Assembly: GCA_036732565.1 (NCBI GenBank)
Contig: DAINCF010000161.1
Location: forward strand, 1-13,653
DNA from: JAIVJN01 sp036732565
GTDB taxonomy: Bacteria; Acidobacteriota; Vicinamibacteria; Vicinamibacterales; UBA2999
Reading direction: 5' to 3'
Length of the DNA: 13,653 nucleotides
Part shown: positions 1-7,747 of the stretch, one piece after another
How positions within the stretch are numbered: position 1 is the first letter of the stretch
Layout: the number at the start of each line of letters is the position of its first letter
Notes under the pieces: generated by a model
What the model was told of the DNA's origin: nothing
Seen by the model: only the letters and a program-made list of their open reading frames with translations
Databases searched by the model: none
Made by a program: the position numbers and the translations under genes

Positions 1-22
1 GCATGGCGCCATTGAAGTACAT
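1..22 (-). CDS. Possible start of another gene running off the left edge
   Basis: Thirteen bases after the preceding stop there is an ATG at 22 that opens a frame reading MYFNGAM to the window edge. No clear ribosome site precedes it, and seven codons are too few for any identification. It is recorded only because same-strand spacing suggests that the gene series continues. Confidence 0.2.
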
Positions 23-35
23 TTCGTTCGGCAAC

Positions 36-155
36 TCAAGTGGGATTAGGGATTAGGTCGGCACGGATCTGACGAATCTCGCGGAGCAGAAGAAGGTTCG
101 TCACGACGAGCGGGAGCACAATCACAAGGAACCACGTCGAACGTGTGGAGACCAT
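36..155 (-). CDS. 39-residue single-pass membrane peptide
   Basis: The product begins MVSTRST, continues with a hydrophobic stretch (WFLVIVLPLVVTNLLLL, about residues 8-24) and ends with a charged, helix-forming tail (REIRQIRADLIPNPT). AAGG lies 9 nt before ATG 155. A longer in-frame version from 347 would overlap the cysteine-rich gene and add an Arg/Thr-rich segment, so the short form is preferred. The gene lies 118 bp past the secreted peptide gene on the same strand. It could be a small subunit or an accessory membrane peptide of the same set; no family is recognised. Being so short, it could also be chance. Confidence 0.45.
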   Translation of the reverse strand: MVSTRSTWFLVIVLPLVVTNLLLLREIRQIRADLIPNPT

Positions 156-273
156 GTCGAACCGCCTTCCGCTGGAGCGGCGCCTGAATGGCGTGGTGGT
201 CTTGAGTCTCAATCGTTCCCAGACGGGCGCCCCGGCGCGCGTTGCGCGGGGGCCGCGTCCGCGGTCTGAGTCG

Positions 274-495
274 CTAGTTGTCGTTCTTTCGACAATTTCG
301 CGACGGTCGATTGCAGTAACAATTCGGCCCGCAATCCTCTTGTGCATCGCACGTATCGTCGTCGCAGCCGACGGACGCTGTGGTCGCGGCCGCGCGGGCC
401 ACGGTGACTTCCTGCAGCGAGACGACGGTCAATGCCCCGACGATAGCGATCATGCTGGCGACGAGCACCTTCTTCGCATCACAATATCGCTTCAT
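274..495 (-). CDS. Secreted mini-protein with a knottin-like six-cysteine domain
   Basis: A 73-residue protein with a clear signal peptide: MKRYCDAKK, hydrophobic VLVASMIAIVGALTVVSL, and a cleavage-like TVARAAA near residues 31-37. The mature part of about 36 residues has cysteines at 44, 49, 55, 59, 61 and 68, spaced C-x4-C-x5-C-x3-C-x1-C-x6-C. The first five intervals are identical to the upstream gene's, and the aspartates around C55 (DAQEDCG) resemble YDTSDCG there. AAAGGAG lies 6 nt before ATG 495. Without the short start, an upstream frame to 735 would overlap the neighbouring gene with Arg-rich text, so I reject the longer form. It is probably a periplasmic or extracellular disulfide-rich peptide. 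Candidate roles (binding, inhibition, signalling) are speculation. Confidence 0.7.
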   Translation of the reverse strand: MKRYCDAKKVLVASMIAIVGALTVVSLQEVTVARAAATTASVGCDDDTCDAQEDCGPNCYCNRPSRNCRKNDN

Positions 496-501
496 AGACG
501 G

Positions 502-508
502 CTCCTTT
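502..508 (-). promoter_or_regulatory. Ribosome binding site of the secreted cysteine-rich peptide
   Basis: AAAGGAG, 6 nt before ATG 495. It fixes the start of this gene at the signal peptide and is the strongest such site among the small genes. Confidence 0.75.
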
Positions 509-566
509 CGGTTGACACGCGCACTCCAGCGGAATTCGTTGATAGGGACACCCGCGCCGTTCCGTC

Positions 567-809
567 CTATGGACGCGTAGCAGCACACCGTCCGAGAGCA
601 GCGCCGGGAGCACGCTCGCACGTACACGAGCGGCCGCAATCCGATGTGTCGTAACACTGAAGGCCCGCGCATCCCGGCGCGCGATCGCCCCCTGGACCTG
701 TGATGAACCAGTTGGACACCACGTAGACGAGACACAGGACAACGACAAAGCCGACGATCACGGCGATCATCTCCACGAATTTGTTGATTCGGTGATCACG
801 CCGTTGCAT
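567..809 (-). CDS. Membrane-anchored mini-protein with a knottin-like six-cysteine domain
   Basis: An 80-residue protein with a short basic cytoplasmic head (MQRRDHRINKF), one hydrophobic helix at about 14-36, a GPGGDRAPG linker, and a cysteine cluster at 47, 52, 58, 62, 64 and 75. The spacing is C-x4-C-x5-C-x3-C-x1-C-x10-C. The tail would face the periplasm, where disulfides can form. ATG 809 is chosen because GGGGA/GGAGG precede it and the membrane helix follows. An earlier in-frame ATG at 848 would add 13 residues and has no good ribosome site. The next gene encodes the same cysteine pattern on a signal peptide, so the two look like paralogues with different anchoring. I do not recognise a bacterial family; the middle spacing equals that of squash trypsin inhibitors. 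Function is unknown. Confidence 0.65.
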   Translation of the reverse strand: MQRRDHRINKFVEMIAVIVGFVVVLCLVYVVSNWFITGPGGDRAPGCAGLQCYDTSDCGRSCTCERAPGAALGRCAATRP

Positions 810-1153
810 GGGGTCGTCCCCTCCACCGGAGGACGTGGAGCCAGTCATGTGGACGCCTGAGTAATTTCGCCAACTGGCGGTGCATCGGCCGAAGGCGGCT
901 CGGGAAGGGTGCTCTGGCTTTCTGTCGTCGGTGGCCAAGATGCCAGTCACGGGCACAGGTCCGGCCGTGCGTTGTGCGTTGACGTGCAGAATGGAGCCGC
1001 GCGCGGCTCAGCAGACAGCGCGGCTCATTGGTCAATCGTTCCTACCGACGCTGCTCTTCAGCGGTAGCTCAGCGCGCAGCGTATCGCCGAACCGCGGGGG
1101 TGATAGCAGCCGCGTCGACGGAATGTTCGTGGCTTCGAGGGGCGAGCCTTTCA
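810..1153. other. 344-bp intergenic region with a 16-bp perfect palindrome
   Basis: There is no protein-like frame here on either strand; the open frames give Arg-rich text. The main landmark is the palindrome at 994-1009 next to a second copy of its half. It separates the methylase/helicase gene from the small cysteine-rich protein genes and could hold a terminator for the former and a promoter for the latter. No clear promoter boxes were found. Confidence 0.5.
994..1027. repeat. Perfect 16-bp palindrome with an extra half-site
   Basis: GAGCCGCGCGCGGCTC at 994-1009 is its own reverse complement, and GCGCGGCTCA (1001-1010) recurs at 1018-1027, 17 bp away. It is about 145 bp past the stop of the methylase/helicase gene and lacks a T-run on either side, so a protein-binding site is as likely as a terminator. 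Confidence 0.55.
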
Positions 1154-4100
1154 CTACGCGGGAACGGCAAGCGATGCAGGGGCGGGCGCTGCCGCGGCGG
1201 GGCTGAGTGCCTCGTGGGCCTGCAATGCGTGTTCGAGGTCGCGGACCCGGCGACGGGCCTCATCTAGTTGCGCCTGAGCGGTGAATGTGCGCGTCGCGAG
1301 TTCCTCTTCACGAGCGTGGGCGTCGGCGGCTTCTCGTGCGCGTTGCGCGTACTGGTCGGCGAACCGCGTGATCCACTCATTCGTTTTCCAGCGGGCATCG
1401 CAAGAGCGCACGATGTCGGGGGGACGGCTGTCGTCCTCGCCCGTCGCCATCCACGAGGGTGTGGCGTGGCTGACGACGTCGGTCAGGTCTACCCACTCGC
1501 GGCGCGGCGTGAGTACCACTGTCGCCTCGCGTTGCCAGGCGCCGGTCTCGACATTCCGTGTGGACGTTGCGAGGCTCAGGGTGATGTCGTACAGCGTGTG
1601 GACCTGGCCGACGGTTTCCGTGACGCGGTGCCAATTGGGCGCGGTTGCGGTGACGCGTCTAATGACCGCCAACAGGGCGTCTCTGAGGCCGGCACGGTCC
1701 CCCGTCTTGTCGATCGAGAACTGCCGGACCCCAACGGTCACGCGGCGATCCCAGGCTTCCCAGGCCACCGCGAACGCCGGGAGTCGCGTGGCCAGCCCGT
1801 CGTAGGCTCGTGCGGCGGTCCGGTAGTGGATCATCATTGACCGTGCACTGTTGGTGCGCTTGGCGTGCAGCACCTGTTGCGCTTCCAGCCGGGTAAGCCG
1901 CTGCCGGGTGTCAAGGAGCTCCATCGTGCGCGGATCGCCTGACGCCGCGGCGGCGGCTTCGTCGAAGGACAGTTGCGACGTGTCGACATCATCGAACGTG
2001 CGCACGCCGAGTTTGCCGCGGAGCAGTTGCGAGATGAATCCCTGTTTGACCGAGAGCAGTCCCCACCTGAAGGCGTCGAACGACCGTAGGGTGACGTAAC
2101 GGATGATCTCGACGGTGAAGGTGAGTGGGTTCTCTTCGTAGAAGATATTGCCTTGCCGCAGGATGCGTCCTTCTCGCTGCTCGAGATCCGAGGGGCGCCA
2201 CGGTACGTCGAGGTGATGCAGGGCGACGAGCCGACGCTGCACGTTCATGCCGACGCCGCCTTTGCTGGAGCTCGCGATCAGGATGCGAATACGGCCGCTG
2301 TTGACGGCCTCGTACAGTCGCAGCTTGTCGTGATCGTTGCGGGCCTGATGAATGAACGCGATGTGGGTCGGGTTCACGCCGCGGCGGATTAGTTTTTGCC
2401 GGAGATCCTCGTAGAGATTGCGGCCGGTGAAGGCGTCTTCGACTGCGATGGTGGTCGTGTCGTCGAGGATGGCGTCCGTCGCGTCATCGTCGGTCTCGGA
2501 CTCCAGGACCACGGCGACGTCGTCGAGATTGAGTGGTGGGATCTCGTCGGCGTGGGGAATACCGACATCGAGAAACACGAGTTGCGTCCCTTGCCGGGCA
2601 TGATGCGCGTGATAGAGGGACGCGATGCGTTCCGCCGCTTTGGCGAGCCGGCTGTCCGGATGGTCGGGTGCGGTGGGATCGATGAGACGCAGATCCACGG
2701 CAGCCGCCGCGGCCTCGCCCGTGATCTTCAGCATGTTATCGACGTCTGGCGTCACCTGACGGGTGCGGACGCGTATGACGCGTTCGCGGAGCTGTTCAAG
2801 GAACGCATCGAATCCGGGAGGGGGTTCGGTCGTGACGAGTGTCGGCCGGTCTCCGTGAACGCGAGGGACGGGTAGCTGCAGGTCCTCGGCCGTGAGCACG
2901 TCGGCAAACGTGCGGAACAACATGATGAGCTCACCGACGTTGGTGAAGGTGCGGAGGCGCGCACGTTCGCGGAACCCGCCTTCGGGCGCAGGTTCGGCGA
3001 GTGCCACGACGTCCGCAAACTGTTGCTTCCAGCTATCAAAGTTCGCGATGCCCAAGGCTTCGAGCTGTTCCATCGCCAGATAGCGCTGCAGGGTGAACAG
3101 TTCAGAGACCGCGTTGCAGATGGGGGTGCCGGTTGCGAACACCACGCCTCGTGACTCCGTCCGGCGGTTGAGATACCGGACTTTGAGGAACATATCGACA
3201 GCGCGATCGGACTCGCTCTGATTGAGGCCTGCGACGCGGGTCAGTTTCGTTGCGAAGAAGAGGTTCTTGAACTGGTGCGCTTCGTCGACGGCCAGCATGT
3301 CGACGCCGAGTTCTTCGAACGTGAGCACCTGGTCTTTCGTCCATTGCTTGGACCGTTTGACGAGCTTGTCCTCGAGCCGCTTGATCGCGCGTTCGATCTG
3401 CTTCGCCGATTTGGTGTCCGCATCAGTCGTGGTGTCGAGGAGATAGCCTCGGAGCTGGGCGATCTGTTCGTCGATGAACTGACGGAAGGTCGCCTGGTTG
3501 ACGGGGATCCGTTCGAAGGCGCTGTGGGTGAGGAGGACTACGTCCCAGTCACCAGACGCGATGCGGCCGAGGAAGCGCTGTCGGGCCGTCGCGCCGGCGA
3601 GGTCTGTTGGTGAAGGCACGAGGACCTTGGCCGCCGGATACAGACGCAGAATGTCGCGTCGCCACTGCGCGAGCATGTGATTCGGGACGGTGATGAGCGG
3701 TTTGCGCGCGAGACCGAGTCGCCGTCGTTCCAAGGCCGCGCCCGCGAGCGCATACGTTTTGCCTGCACCGACGGCATGCGCGATCAGCGTGTTGCCGGTT
3801 TGGAGGATGCGCCAGATGACGGACCGTTGATGAGGACGGAGTGTGATGTGCGGATTGGAGCCGGGGAGGGTGAGATGGCTGCCGTCGTAGGTGCGCAGGA
3901 CGACGCGGTTGAACGTTCGGTTGTAGAGATCCGCGAGCGTCTCCGCCCGGGTCGTCTCTTCACGCCACCATTGACGAAACCGCTCATCGATCTGGCGAAT
4001 GGATTCGCGGAGCGCGTTGGTCGAGTCCGGATCTGGAATCGTGTCGTGAGGGCCAGGGCCAACCCATTTCCGCACTTCGGGTCGAGCGACGTTCGCGGCG

Positions 4101-6448
4101 TCGGCCACCAGGTCGAAGAATGTCCGTTCGGCCACATTCAAGTCGTAGTTCAGGGCGCGTCGGCGTGCGACATCGGTGGTGGCAGCAAACATCCAGGTGG
4201 AGAGGGACGCCGTATTGATGAAACGCACCAGCACGTCGTCGGGGGAGAGCTGGAGCTGATCCGCCGCAAAGGCACGGTAGATCTCCAAGGGCACCCACGC
4301 GGAGCCGAGTCGGATATCGATATCGTCGGGTGGAATGCGCGCGGGCTGCACCGCGCGGAGCGCGTCTACCGCGGGCTGCCATTCCTGATCGGCGAGCGCC
4401 TTTGCTTCAGCCGCCTCCAGTTTGCTGACGACGTCGCCGCTCAGAAACGCGTCGCGGGTGATCCACTGCTCGGTGATGGGATCACGAAACAACTCGGTGC
4501 CGCCCAGTTGGCGAACGACTGTCTGTTCGCTGGTACTGAGGAGCTGCGCCATATACGGCACGTCCACGCCGCCGCGCCACGCCAGGCTATGGACAAGCGC
4601 GTCGCGCGCGGAGCTGGCCGTGCGCGGGGGTTCGGGGGCGGAGATGGTTTGGGTCGTGAAGATGTCCGCGAGGGCTTTCACCACGGGTTTGCGCGGCGCC
4701 CCTTTGCGAGCTTCTACCCACTCGATCTCTTCCAATGCGAAGATGCGCGCGGATTCGGGGTCGTCCACCAAGGCGCGGCGATTCGCGCTGGCGTTGACGA
4801 CACCGTGATGACGGACAAAGGTCTCGTACGCGCGTCGGAGCGAGGCTTGGGTCTCCGCGATGCGCAGGGGCCCTTGGCGCTCGAGCATGGCCGCAAGAAC
4901 GTGACGATAGGCGTTGCGTAGCTGAACGAACCGTTGAATGCGTGCCTTCGCGGCGCCCGCAACCGGCAATGGCTGCCATGCGCCGTTGACCGTCGTGAAG
5001 ACGTGCGTGCCCTCAACGTGAAACTCGCCGTTCTTGGCCGTGACCGGCGCGAGCATCGACGGTGTGGCGTCGAGAACCGGCGACGCGGGCGGTGCGCAGG
5101 CGCCGGCGGGGAGGGTGTCGCACGCGGCATGCAACGCGGCGATGAATCCCTCGCTGTCTGCCAGTGTCACGGTGTAGCTATCGCGGCCATGCTGTCGGCC
5201 GTCTGCCGATGGCGTTCCGATTACCTGTTCTGGACGGGCGAGAAAGTATCGGTTGACCGTGAATGGGGCGCGGTCGTACGGACGTTCTCGCGGTGAGAGT
5301 TCTTGTTGGTCGGTGTCCATCCATTCGGCCCGGTGTGCGGGGCTGGTGTGAAGCGCTCGGCGCTGGAGGATCACGATGTCCGCCACGACCTCCGCTCCAG
5401 CGAGCGCGAACGCGGTGTGAGGGAGGCGAATCGCGCCTAAGAAGTCGGCGTGGTCGGCGAGGTAGCGACGGACGGTGTCGCGTGCCCCGTCCATCGTGTA
5501 GCGCGAGGAGAGAAACACGACCAGACCGCCGGGCCGCACGAGATCGAGTGCGCGGGCGAAGAAGTAGTTGTGGATCGAACGGGCGAGCGGCGCGCGGGCC
5601 GGGGAATGGAACGCGGGATCGGCCACGCCATACGACCCAAACGGCACATTACCGATTGCCACATCGAAATAGGCGGGCGGCAGCTTCGCGACCTCGAAGC
5701 CAGTCGCTTGGATGTGCGCCGTTTGATAGAGCTGCTGGGCGATGCCTGCGGTGATGGGGTCGATTTCGATCCCGTGGAGTTCTGACGCGTCTCGGAGGTG
5801 CGACGGCATCGTACCGAAGAAATGCCCGACGCCGAGAGATGGCTCGAGGACGCGTCCGCCGCGGAAGCCCAGATGCTCGATGGCACGCCACATCGCGCGC
5901 GGGACGTCGACGTAGCTGTAGTGGGCGTTGAGGATGGTGGCCTGGACGCCACGAAACTCCGCGTCCGTGAGTAAAGCCTGGAGCTCTGCACGCGCCGTGC
6001 GATCGCGCGTGTGTTCCGGATCGGCGGCGCCGACGATCCGCGCGAGGTCGCTGGCTCCCCATCCGACGTAGCGTGCGAGCGTTCGTTGCTCATCGGGGGA
6101 GGCCTGCCGCGTCTCTGTCTGCAGCTGCTTCAGCAGCCGGATCGCGGCGATGTTGGCGTCAATTTTCGCGCGGGTGCCAGTGACGGTGATCTCATGGGTC
6201 TCGGCGATCGTGAAATCGTGTCCGGGCGGTCGGATGTACCGCCGTCTCGACGGCAGTGGCTCGTGGTCGGAGAGCGCCTCCGTGGGCGGCTCTTCGAGAC
6301 TGAGGCAGACGGTGAACGGGTCGGCCGGTCGCGGCAGCGCGTCGTGTGGCGACGGCTGCACGACCAACAGGGGTTCGTCGTCGAGCAGATGGAAGGGGAG
6401 CGTGGGCTGCGCGAACGAGCGACGTGTTCGCGCGACGAGTGTGGACAT
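1154..6448 (-). CDS. Giant N6-adenine methylase-like / SNF2 helicase fusion protein
   Basis: The 1764-residue protein has an N-terminal methyltransferase-like domain: YVGWGA at 127-132, SAM-binding motif VLEPSLGVGHF at 200-210, acidic HGIEIDP at about 225-231 and catalytic-type NVPFG at 267-271. A roughly 600-residue linker region follows. The SNF2 superfamily 2 helicase has HAVGAGKT at 891-898, VDEAH at 1054-1058, FATGTP at 1104-1109, KGGVGMNVQ near 1396-1404 and EQREGRILRQGN ending near 1434. The C-terminal 300 residues end in an Arg/Glu-rich helix (RRRVRDLEHALQ). This architecture matches the COG4646-type methylase-helicases of conjugative elements and phages, with P1 DarB as a distant comparator. 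Defence of the element's DNA in a new host is the usual suggestion. An acidic insert occupies about 1300-1343 between helicase lobe motifs. The methylase motif is NVPF, which I recall as normal in this family, so methylation activity is likely but unproven. Confidence 0.88.
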   Translation of the reverse strand: MSTLVARTRRSFAQPTLPFHLLDDEPLLVVQPSPHDALPRPADPFTVCLSLEEPPTEALSDHEPLPSRRRYIRPPGHDFTIAETHEITVTGTRAKIDANIAAIRLLKQLQTETRQASPDEQRTLARYVGWGASDLARIVGAADPEHTRDRTARAELQALLTDAEFRGVQATILNAHYSYVDVPRAMWRAIEHLGFRGGRVLEPSLGVGHFFGTMPSHLRDASELHGIEIDPITAGIAQQLYQTAHIQATGFEVAKLPPAYFDVAIGNVPFGSYGVADPAFHSPARAPLARSIHNYFFARALDLVRPGGLVVFLSSRYTMDGARDTVRRYLADHADFLGAIRLPHTAFALAGAEVVADIVILQRRALHTSPAHRAEWMDTDQQELSPRERPYDRAPFTVNRYFLARPEQVIGTPSADGRQHGRDSYTVTLADSEGFIAALHAACDTLPAGACAPPASPVLDATPSMLAPVTAKNGEFHVEGTHVFTTVNGAWQPLPVAGAAKARIQRFVQLRNAYRHVLAAMLERQGPLRIAETQASLRRAYETFVRHHGVVNASANRRALVDDPESARIFALEEIEWVEARKGAPRKPVVKALADIFTTQTISAPEPPRTASSARDALVHSLAWRGGVDVPYMAQLLSTSEQTVVRQLGGTELFRDPITEQWITRDAFLSGDVVSKLEAAEAKALADQEWQPAVDALRAVQPARIPPDDIDIRLGSAWVPLEIYRAFAADQLQLSPDDVLVRFINTASLSTWMFAATTDVARRRALNYDLNVAERTFFDLVADAANVARPEVRKWVGPGPHDTIPDPDSTNALRESIRQIDERFRQWWREETTRAETLADLYNRTFNRVVLRTYDGSHLTLPGSNPHITLRPHQRSVIWRILQTGNTLIAHAVGAGKTYALAGAALERRRLGLARKPLITVPNHMLAQWRRDILRLYPAAKVLVPSPTDLAGATARQRFLGRIASGDWDVVLLTHSAFERIPVNQATFRQFIDEQIAQLRGYLLDTTTDADTKSAKQIERAIKRLEDKLVKRSKQWTKDQVLTFEELGVDMLAVDEAHQFKNLFFATKLTRVAGLNQSESDRAVDMFLKVRYLNRRTESRGVVFATGTPICNAVSELFTLQRYLAMEQLEALGIANFDSWKQQFADVVALAEPAPEGGFRERARLRTFTNVGELIMLFRTFADVLTAEDLQLPVPRVHGDRPTLVTTEPPPGFDAFLEQLRERVIRVRTRQVTPDVDNMLKITGEAAAAAVDLRLIDPTAPDHPDSRLAKAAERIASLYHAHHARQGTQLVFLDVGIPHADEIPPLNLDDVAVVLESETDDDATDAILDDTTTIAVEDAFTGRNLYEDLRQKLIRRGVNPTHIAFIHQARNDHDKLRLYEAVNSGRIRILIASSSKGGVGMNVQRRLVALHHLDVPWRPSDLEQREGRILRQGNIFYEENPLTFTVEIIRYVTLRSFDAFRWGLLSVKQGFISQLLRGKLGVRTFDDVDTSQLSFDEAAAAASGDPRTMELLDTRQRLTRLEAQQVLHAKRTNSARSMMIHYRTAARAYDGLATRLPAFAVAWEAWDRRVTVGVRQFSIDKTGDRAGLRDALLAVIRRVTATAPNWHRVTETVGQVHTLYDITLSLATSTRNVETGAWQREATVVLTPRREWVDLTDVVSHATPSWMATGEDDSRPPDIVRSCDARWKTNEWITRFADQYAQRAREAADAHAREEELATRTFTAQAQLDEARRRVRDLEHALQAHEALSPAAAAPAPASLAVPA

Positions 6449-6455
6449 GGGTACG

Positions 6456-6462
6456 CCTCCTT
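6456..6462 (-). promoter_or_regulatory. Strong ribosome binding site of the methylase/helicase gene
   Basis: AAGGAGG lies 7 nt before ATG 6448. It decides the start against an in-frame TTG at 6469, which would place the ribosome site inside the coding region. Confidence 0.85.
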
Positions 6463-6472
6463 GCGACAAGCG

Positions 6473-6519
6473 CCCGGCCGGTCCGGGGCTTCGCTGCAGA
6501 AGGCCCCGGCCGGTCCGGG
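6473..6519 (-). repeat. Two 15-bp direct repeats that also form a GC hairpin
   Basis: CCCGGCCGGTCCGGG occurs at 6473-6487 and again at 6505-6519, exactly 32 bp apart. The inner ends pair as CCGGGGC (6483-6489) with GCCCCGG (6503-6509) around a 13-nt loop, and the stem extends through a one-base bulge. The element ends about 10 nt before the AAGGAGG of the methylase/helicase gene. It could be a protein operator (a spacing of three helical turns) or an attenuating or stabilising mRNA hairpin. Confidence 0.7.
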
Positions 6520-6709
6520 CGTCACAGAGAGGGCGTGTCGATGGGTGGAGCGAGGATGAATCGCGGACGCGTGATCAGAACGGCGGTAGGAGACACAGGG
6601 AGAGGGCGAACGGTCACCGCTTCGGGTGGACCTGTCGCCTCGGCCGAGTGAGACGCGGAATGCCTGTCACCGTGACCGCACGACACTGGGGTGGCGCCGT
6701 CTGTGTGTG

Positions 6710-7693
6710 TTACCGCTCTGGCGTTCTGAGCGGTGGCGCGAGCAGGCGGTCGAGGCGTTCACCGATCGCTGCGTCCGAGAGCGAATCTGGTTGGGTGTGG
6801 TCGTCGAGGAACAGCGGGATGGTCTCGATGCGATCGGCGAGGGCCTGGTGGCTCGTCGTGGTCCCTGCACGGCCGGCGGCGTCGCCATCGAGCATGAGGA
6901 TGACGCGATGGAAATGCGCACAGAGGAGATCGGCCTGTGCGGAGGACAGCGTGGCGCCCATGAGTCCGACGACGGCCGGATAGCCGGCTTGGTGGACGCG
7001 GAACGTGTCGAAGAAGCCTTCGACGACGACGATGTCGCGTCGCGCGGTGTGGAGGGCGCGGTGGAGGTTGAACAGGACCAAGGATTTCCGAAACCCGCGC
7101 GGGAATCGGTACTTCGGTTCATCGTGGTTGAGAGCCCGGCCCGCGTACGCGATGAGTGCGCCGGTCGTGTTGTGGATGGGGACGACGAGCCGCCCGTGGA
7201 AGACGCCCGTGCCTCGATAGACCCCGATCTGAAAGTGATCGGCCGTCCGAGGGGTCACGCCGCGTGCGAGGATCGCAGGATGCCGTCCGTCGATGTGTTG
7301 GAGTGTGAACGGCAACGGGCGGTTCGGCGGTAGGAGCGAAGGGGGACGTGGGTCAGGCCATGCTCGAAGGGGTGGCGGGAGCGCTGGGGCATGCTGCTGT
7401 AGACGCTCCGCCGCCTGGCGGATCGAGCACCCCTCCATGAGCGCCACGAAGTCGAGGACGGTTCCGCCGAGGCGCCCACCGCGGGCCTCCATGCAGGAGA
7501 GGGATCGGCAGGACCAGACGTTTTTGTCGAGATTGACGGCAAAGCTGTCCCGACTTCGTGGCGAGGTGTGCGTCGGCAGGGGACAGCGACCGCGACGATC
7601 GGCGCCGCTGCCGCGGAGGTCGACGCCATAGCGCGTCAGGATCTCCGCGAGCCGATAGGTGACCTTCAGCTGTTTGAAATCGATCCACAACAT
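6710..7693 (-). CDS. Compact DnaG-type primase (CHC2 zinc finger plus TOPRIM)
   Basis: This 327-residue protein has the two core parts of a bacterial-type primase, which makes RNA primers for lagging-strand or recipient-strand synthesis. The zinc-finger ligands are C37, H42, C62 and C67, with the typical FAVNLDKNVWSC strand between them. The TOPRIM domain has E225 in VVVEGFFD, DGD at 269-271 (LMLDGDAAG) and a later QPDSL resembling the DPD motif. KYRFPRGFRKS at about 194-204 matches the RNA-polymerase-like region before TOPRIM. It lacks the long C-terminal helicase-binding region of chromosomal DnaG (usually near 580-600 residues) and so looks like a plasmid or element primase. ATG 7693 has AGGA 9 nt upstream. 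It lies 54 bp after the lipoprotein gene, probably in the same transcript. Confidence 0.88.
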   Translation of the reverse strand: MLWIDFKQLKVTYRLAEILTRYGVDLRGSGADRRGRCPLPTHTSPRSRDSFAVNLDKNVWSCRSLSCMEARGGRLGGTVLDFVALMEGCSIRQAAERLQQHAPALPPPLRAWPDPRPPSLLPPNRPLPFTLQHIDGRHPAILARGVTPRTADHFQIGVYRGTGVFHGRLVVPIHNTTGALIAYAGRALNHDEPKYRFPRGFRKSLVLFNLHRALHTARRDIVVVEGFFDTFRVHQAGYPAVVGLMGATLSSAQADLLCAHFHRVILMLDGDAAGRAGTTTSHQALADRIETIPLFLDDHTQPDSLSDAAIGERLDRLLAPPLRTPER

Positions 7694-7747
7694 GCCACAC
7701 CGTCCTGGTCGTGGCGTGGCGACACCGAACGTCCCCCGAGCGTCCCG

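Larger units (their letters stand above)
6449..6709 (-). promoter_or_regulatory. 261-bp leader between the primase and methylase/helicase genes
   Basis: This stretch contains no convincing gene. Its features are a GTCAC-C-GTGAC palindrome at 6666-6676 and the repeat/hairpin element at 6473-6519 just before the ribosome site of the large gene. A promoter may lie here, but I see no clear -35/-10 pair. The gap is much longer than the spacings within the transfer operon, so the large gene may be separately controlled. Confidence 0.4.

Noticed and set aside
41..56. GGGATTAGGGATTAGG, a telomere-like double repeat
   Set aside because: Only two copies, and they lie inside the end of the 39-residue reading frame (codons for Leu-Ile-Pro-Asn-Pro). 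Most likely chance.
512..546. TTGACA-like box on the plus strand as a promoter
   Set aside because: No acceptable -10 box at 16-18 bp spacing, and no plus-strand gene follows.
145..654. Plus-strand open frame across the cysteine-rich genes
   Set aside because: It has an Arg-rich translation without motif, whereas the opposite strand has signal peptide, membrane helix, matched cysteine spacing and ribosome sites.
810..1153. Small frames in the intergenic region, such as the minus-strand frame 1035-796
   Set aside because: Arg/His-rich composition, no ribosome site and overlap with the start of the membrane-anchored cysteine-rich gene.
3677..4921. Long plus-strand open frame (414 codons) inside the methylase/helicase gene
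   Set aside because: It lies wholly opposite a gene with clear motifs. High GC gives long antisense frames, and its translation shows no recognisable domain.
6150..7333. Plus-strand open frames opposite the primase gene and its flanks (6150-6983 and 6626-7333)
   Set aside because: They are antisense to the zinc-finger/TOPRIM gene and the methylase/helicase start. Compositions are Arg/Gly/Ser-rich with no motif.
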